The notes under the pieces were generated by a model that had not been told where the DNA came from, did not search any database, and saw only the letters and a program-made list of their open reading frames with translations. A DNA stretch of 64,000 bases from Phaeobacter italicus (GTDB lineage: Bacteria > Pseudomonadota > Alphaproteobacteria > Rhodobacterales > Rhodobacteraceae). Within the stretch, counting starts at the first letter, position 1; the number at the start of each line of letters is the position of its first letter. Location: NCBI RefSeq assembly GCF_001258055.1, contig NZ_CVRM01000011.1:124001-188000 (forward strand), in the 5' to 3' direction. Positions 63,524 through 64,000 of the stretch are shown here, in pieces. Made by a program: the position numbers and the translations under genes.

Positions 63524-64000
63524 TTAGCCAGCTCCGAAGTATTCGCCAACAAAACCGGCCAGATCGGAGGCCTGCCGCAGTGCAAGACCCTCAACCGCGA
63601 CGGATTTACCACCACTTGGAGCTATGGCTGCCGTGAAACCAAGTTTTTGCGCTTCTTTCAACCGGTTTTCGGTCTGAGGGGCCGGTCGTAGGGCGCCAGA
63701 GAGCGATATTTCTCCGAATACCACCGTATCGGCGGGCAGGGCGGTGTCTTCGCGCGCACTCAGCAGGGCGGCGGCGACAGCCAGATCTGCTGCCGGTTCG
63801 GAGATTTTCATGCCGCCTGCGACGTTGAGATAGACATCAAGCCCGGCAAAGGGAATCCCGCAGCGCGCTTCAAGCACCGCAAGGATCATTGCAAGGCGCG
63901 AGGAATCCCAGCCGACCACTGCCCGGCGAGGCTGGGAGTGGGGGGAAGGCGCGACCAATGCCTGCATTTCCACCAGAACCGGACGGGTGCCTTCGATGCC
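63524..64000 (-). CDS. radA: DNA repair protein RadA (Sms), C-terminal part, runs off the window
   Basis: About 158 residues from the window edge, reading GIEGTRPVLVEMQALV at the edge. This is the C-terminal Lon-like peptidase-fold domain of RadA: GTRPVLVE, RRAVVGWDSSRLAMILAVLEAR, LNVAGGMKISEPAADLAVA and FGEISLSGALRP. The catalytic Lon Ser-Lys pair is absent, as in all RadA. RadA is a RecA-like helicase assisting branch migration in recombination. The ATPase core lies outside. Confidence 0.92.
   Translation of the reverse strand, partial: GIEGTRPVLVEMQALVAPSPHSQPRRAVVGWDSSRLAMILAVLEARCGIPFAGLDVYLNVAGGMKISEPAADLAVAAALLSAREDTALPADTVVFGEISLSGALRPAPQTENRLKEAQKLGFTAAIAPSGGKSVAVEGLALRQASDLAGFVGEYFGAG

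Noticed and set aside
1-64000. CRISPR arrays, rRNA, tRNA, insertion sequences, prophage
   Set aside because: No spaced repeat array, no rRNA or cloverleaf-like stretch, and no transposase or phage protein was seen on either strand.

Overview
The window reads as the chromosome of a marine alphaproteobacterium of the order Rhodobacterales, probably the Roseobacter group (relatives of Ruegeria, Phaeobacter or Tritonibacter). This is an inference. It rests on high-GC coding sequence, short AAGGAG-type ribosome sites, a 14-subunit nuo operon carrying Rhodobacterales-type accessory ORFs (DUF5337- and DUF5333-like), a complete leucine-degradation cluster, the radA-cvpA-purF neighbourhood, and several Hint-domain proteins. 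No rRNA, tRNA, insertion sequence, prophage or CRISPR array is visible. Almost the whole window is dense, housekeeping-like coding sequence.

Layout. (1) 1-7.6 kb: the tail of a small secreted-type protein, then a minus-strand run glmU-glmS-AlkD-like DNA glycosylase (cell-wall amino sugar synthesis plus alkylation repair), a HAD phosphatase, a DegT-type aminotransferase and a secreted-type Hint protein. (2) 7.8-18.1 kb: leucine/isovalerate catabolism (ivd, acyl-CoA synthetase, mccB, ASCH protein, mccA, HMG-CoA lyase, methylglutaconyl-CoA hydratase). An OmpW porin gene with an FNR-like box sits in this stretch on the other strand. (3) 18.2-35.1 kb: the respiratory complex I operon nuoA-N with five accessory ORFs between subunit genes, closed by a strong terminator. 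(4) 35.1-38.4 kb: birA, coaX and ribonuclease J. (5) 38.5-47 kb: minus-strand RNA helicase, a glycosyltransferase pair and release factor RF3, then an accessory patch with an acidic protein, an NTF2-like protein and a second Hint protein. (6) 47.2-51.5 kb: an SDR that departs from the usual active site, AlkC-type DNA glycosylase, an orphan iron-type ABC ATPase, and a WYL regulator beside a ferredoxin-like-fold protein. (7) 51.7-55.0 kb: tatABC, rpiB and a DUF815 ATPase. (8) 55.1-57.9 kb: surE-pcm-nlpD-like envelope/stress cluster. (9) 58.1-64 kb: SDR, small proteins, DUF2199 protein, purF, a third Hint-like gene, cvpA and the 3' part of radA.

No clear undescribed multi-gene system was found. 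The most unusual signals are three Hint-domain genes showing stepwise loss of the catalytic Cys and His, and helically phased TTGGG-type repeats upstream of two of these Hint genes and the acidic-protein gene. Others are a TTAA-N7-TTAA CtrA-like site upstream of the most degenerate Hint gene, a perfect 12-bp inverted repeat in front of a WYL-regulator locus, a palindrome at the predicted start of ivd transcription, a helix-hairpin-helix-like tail on NuoE, and the set of small lipoprotein-like ORFs embedded in the nuo operon.
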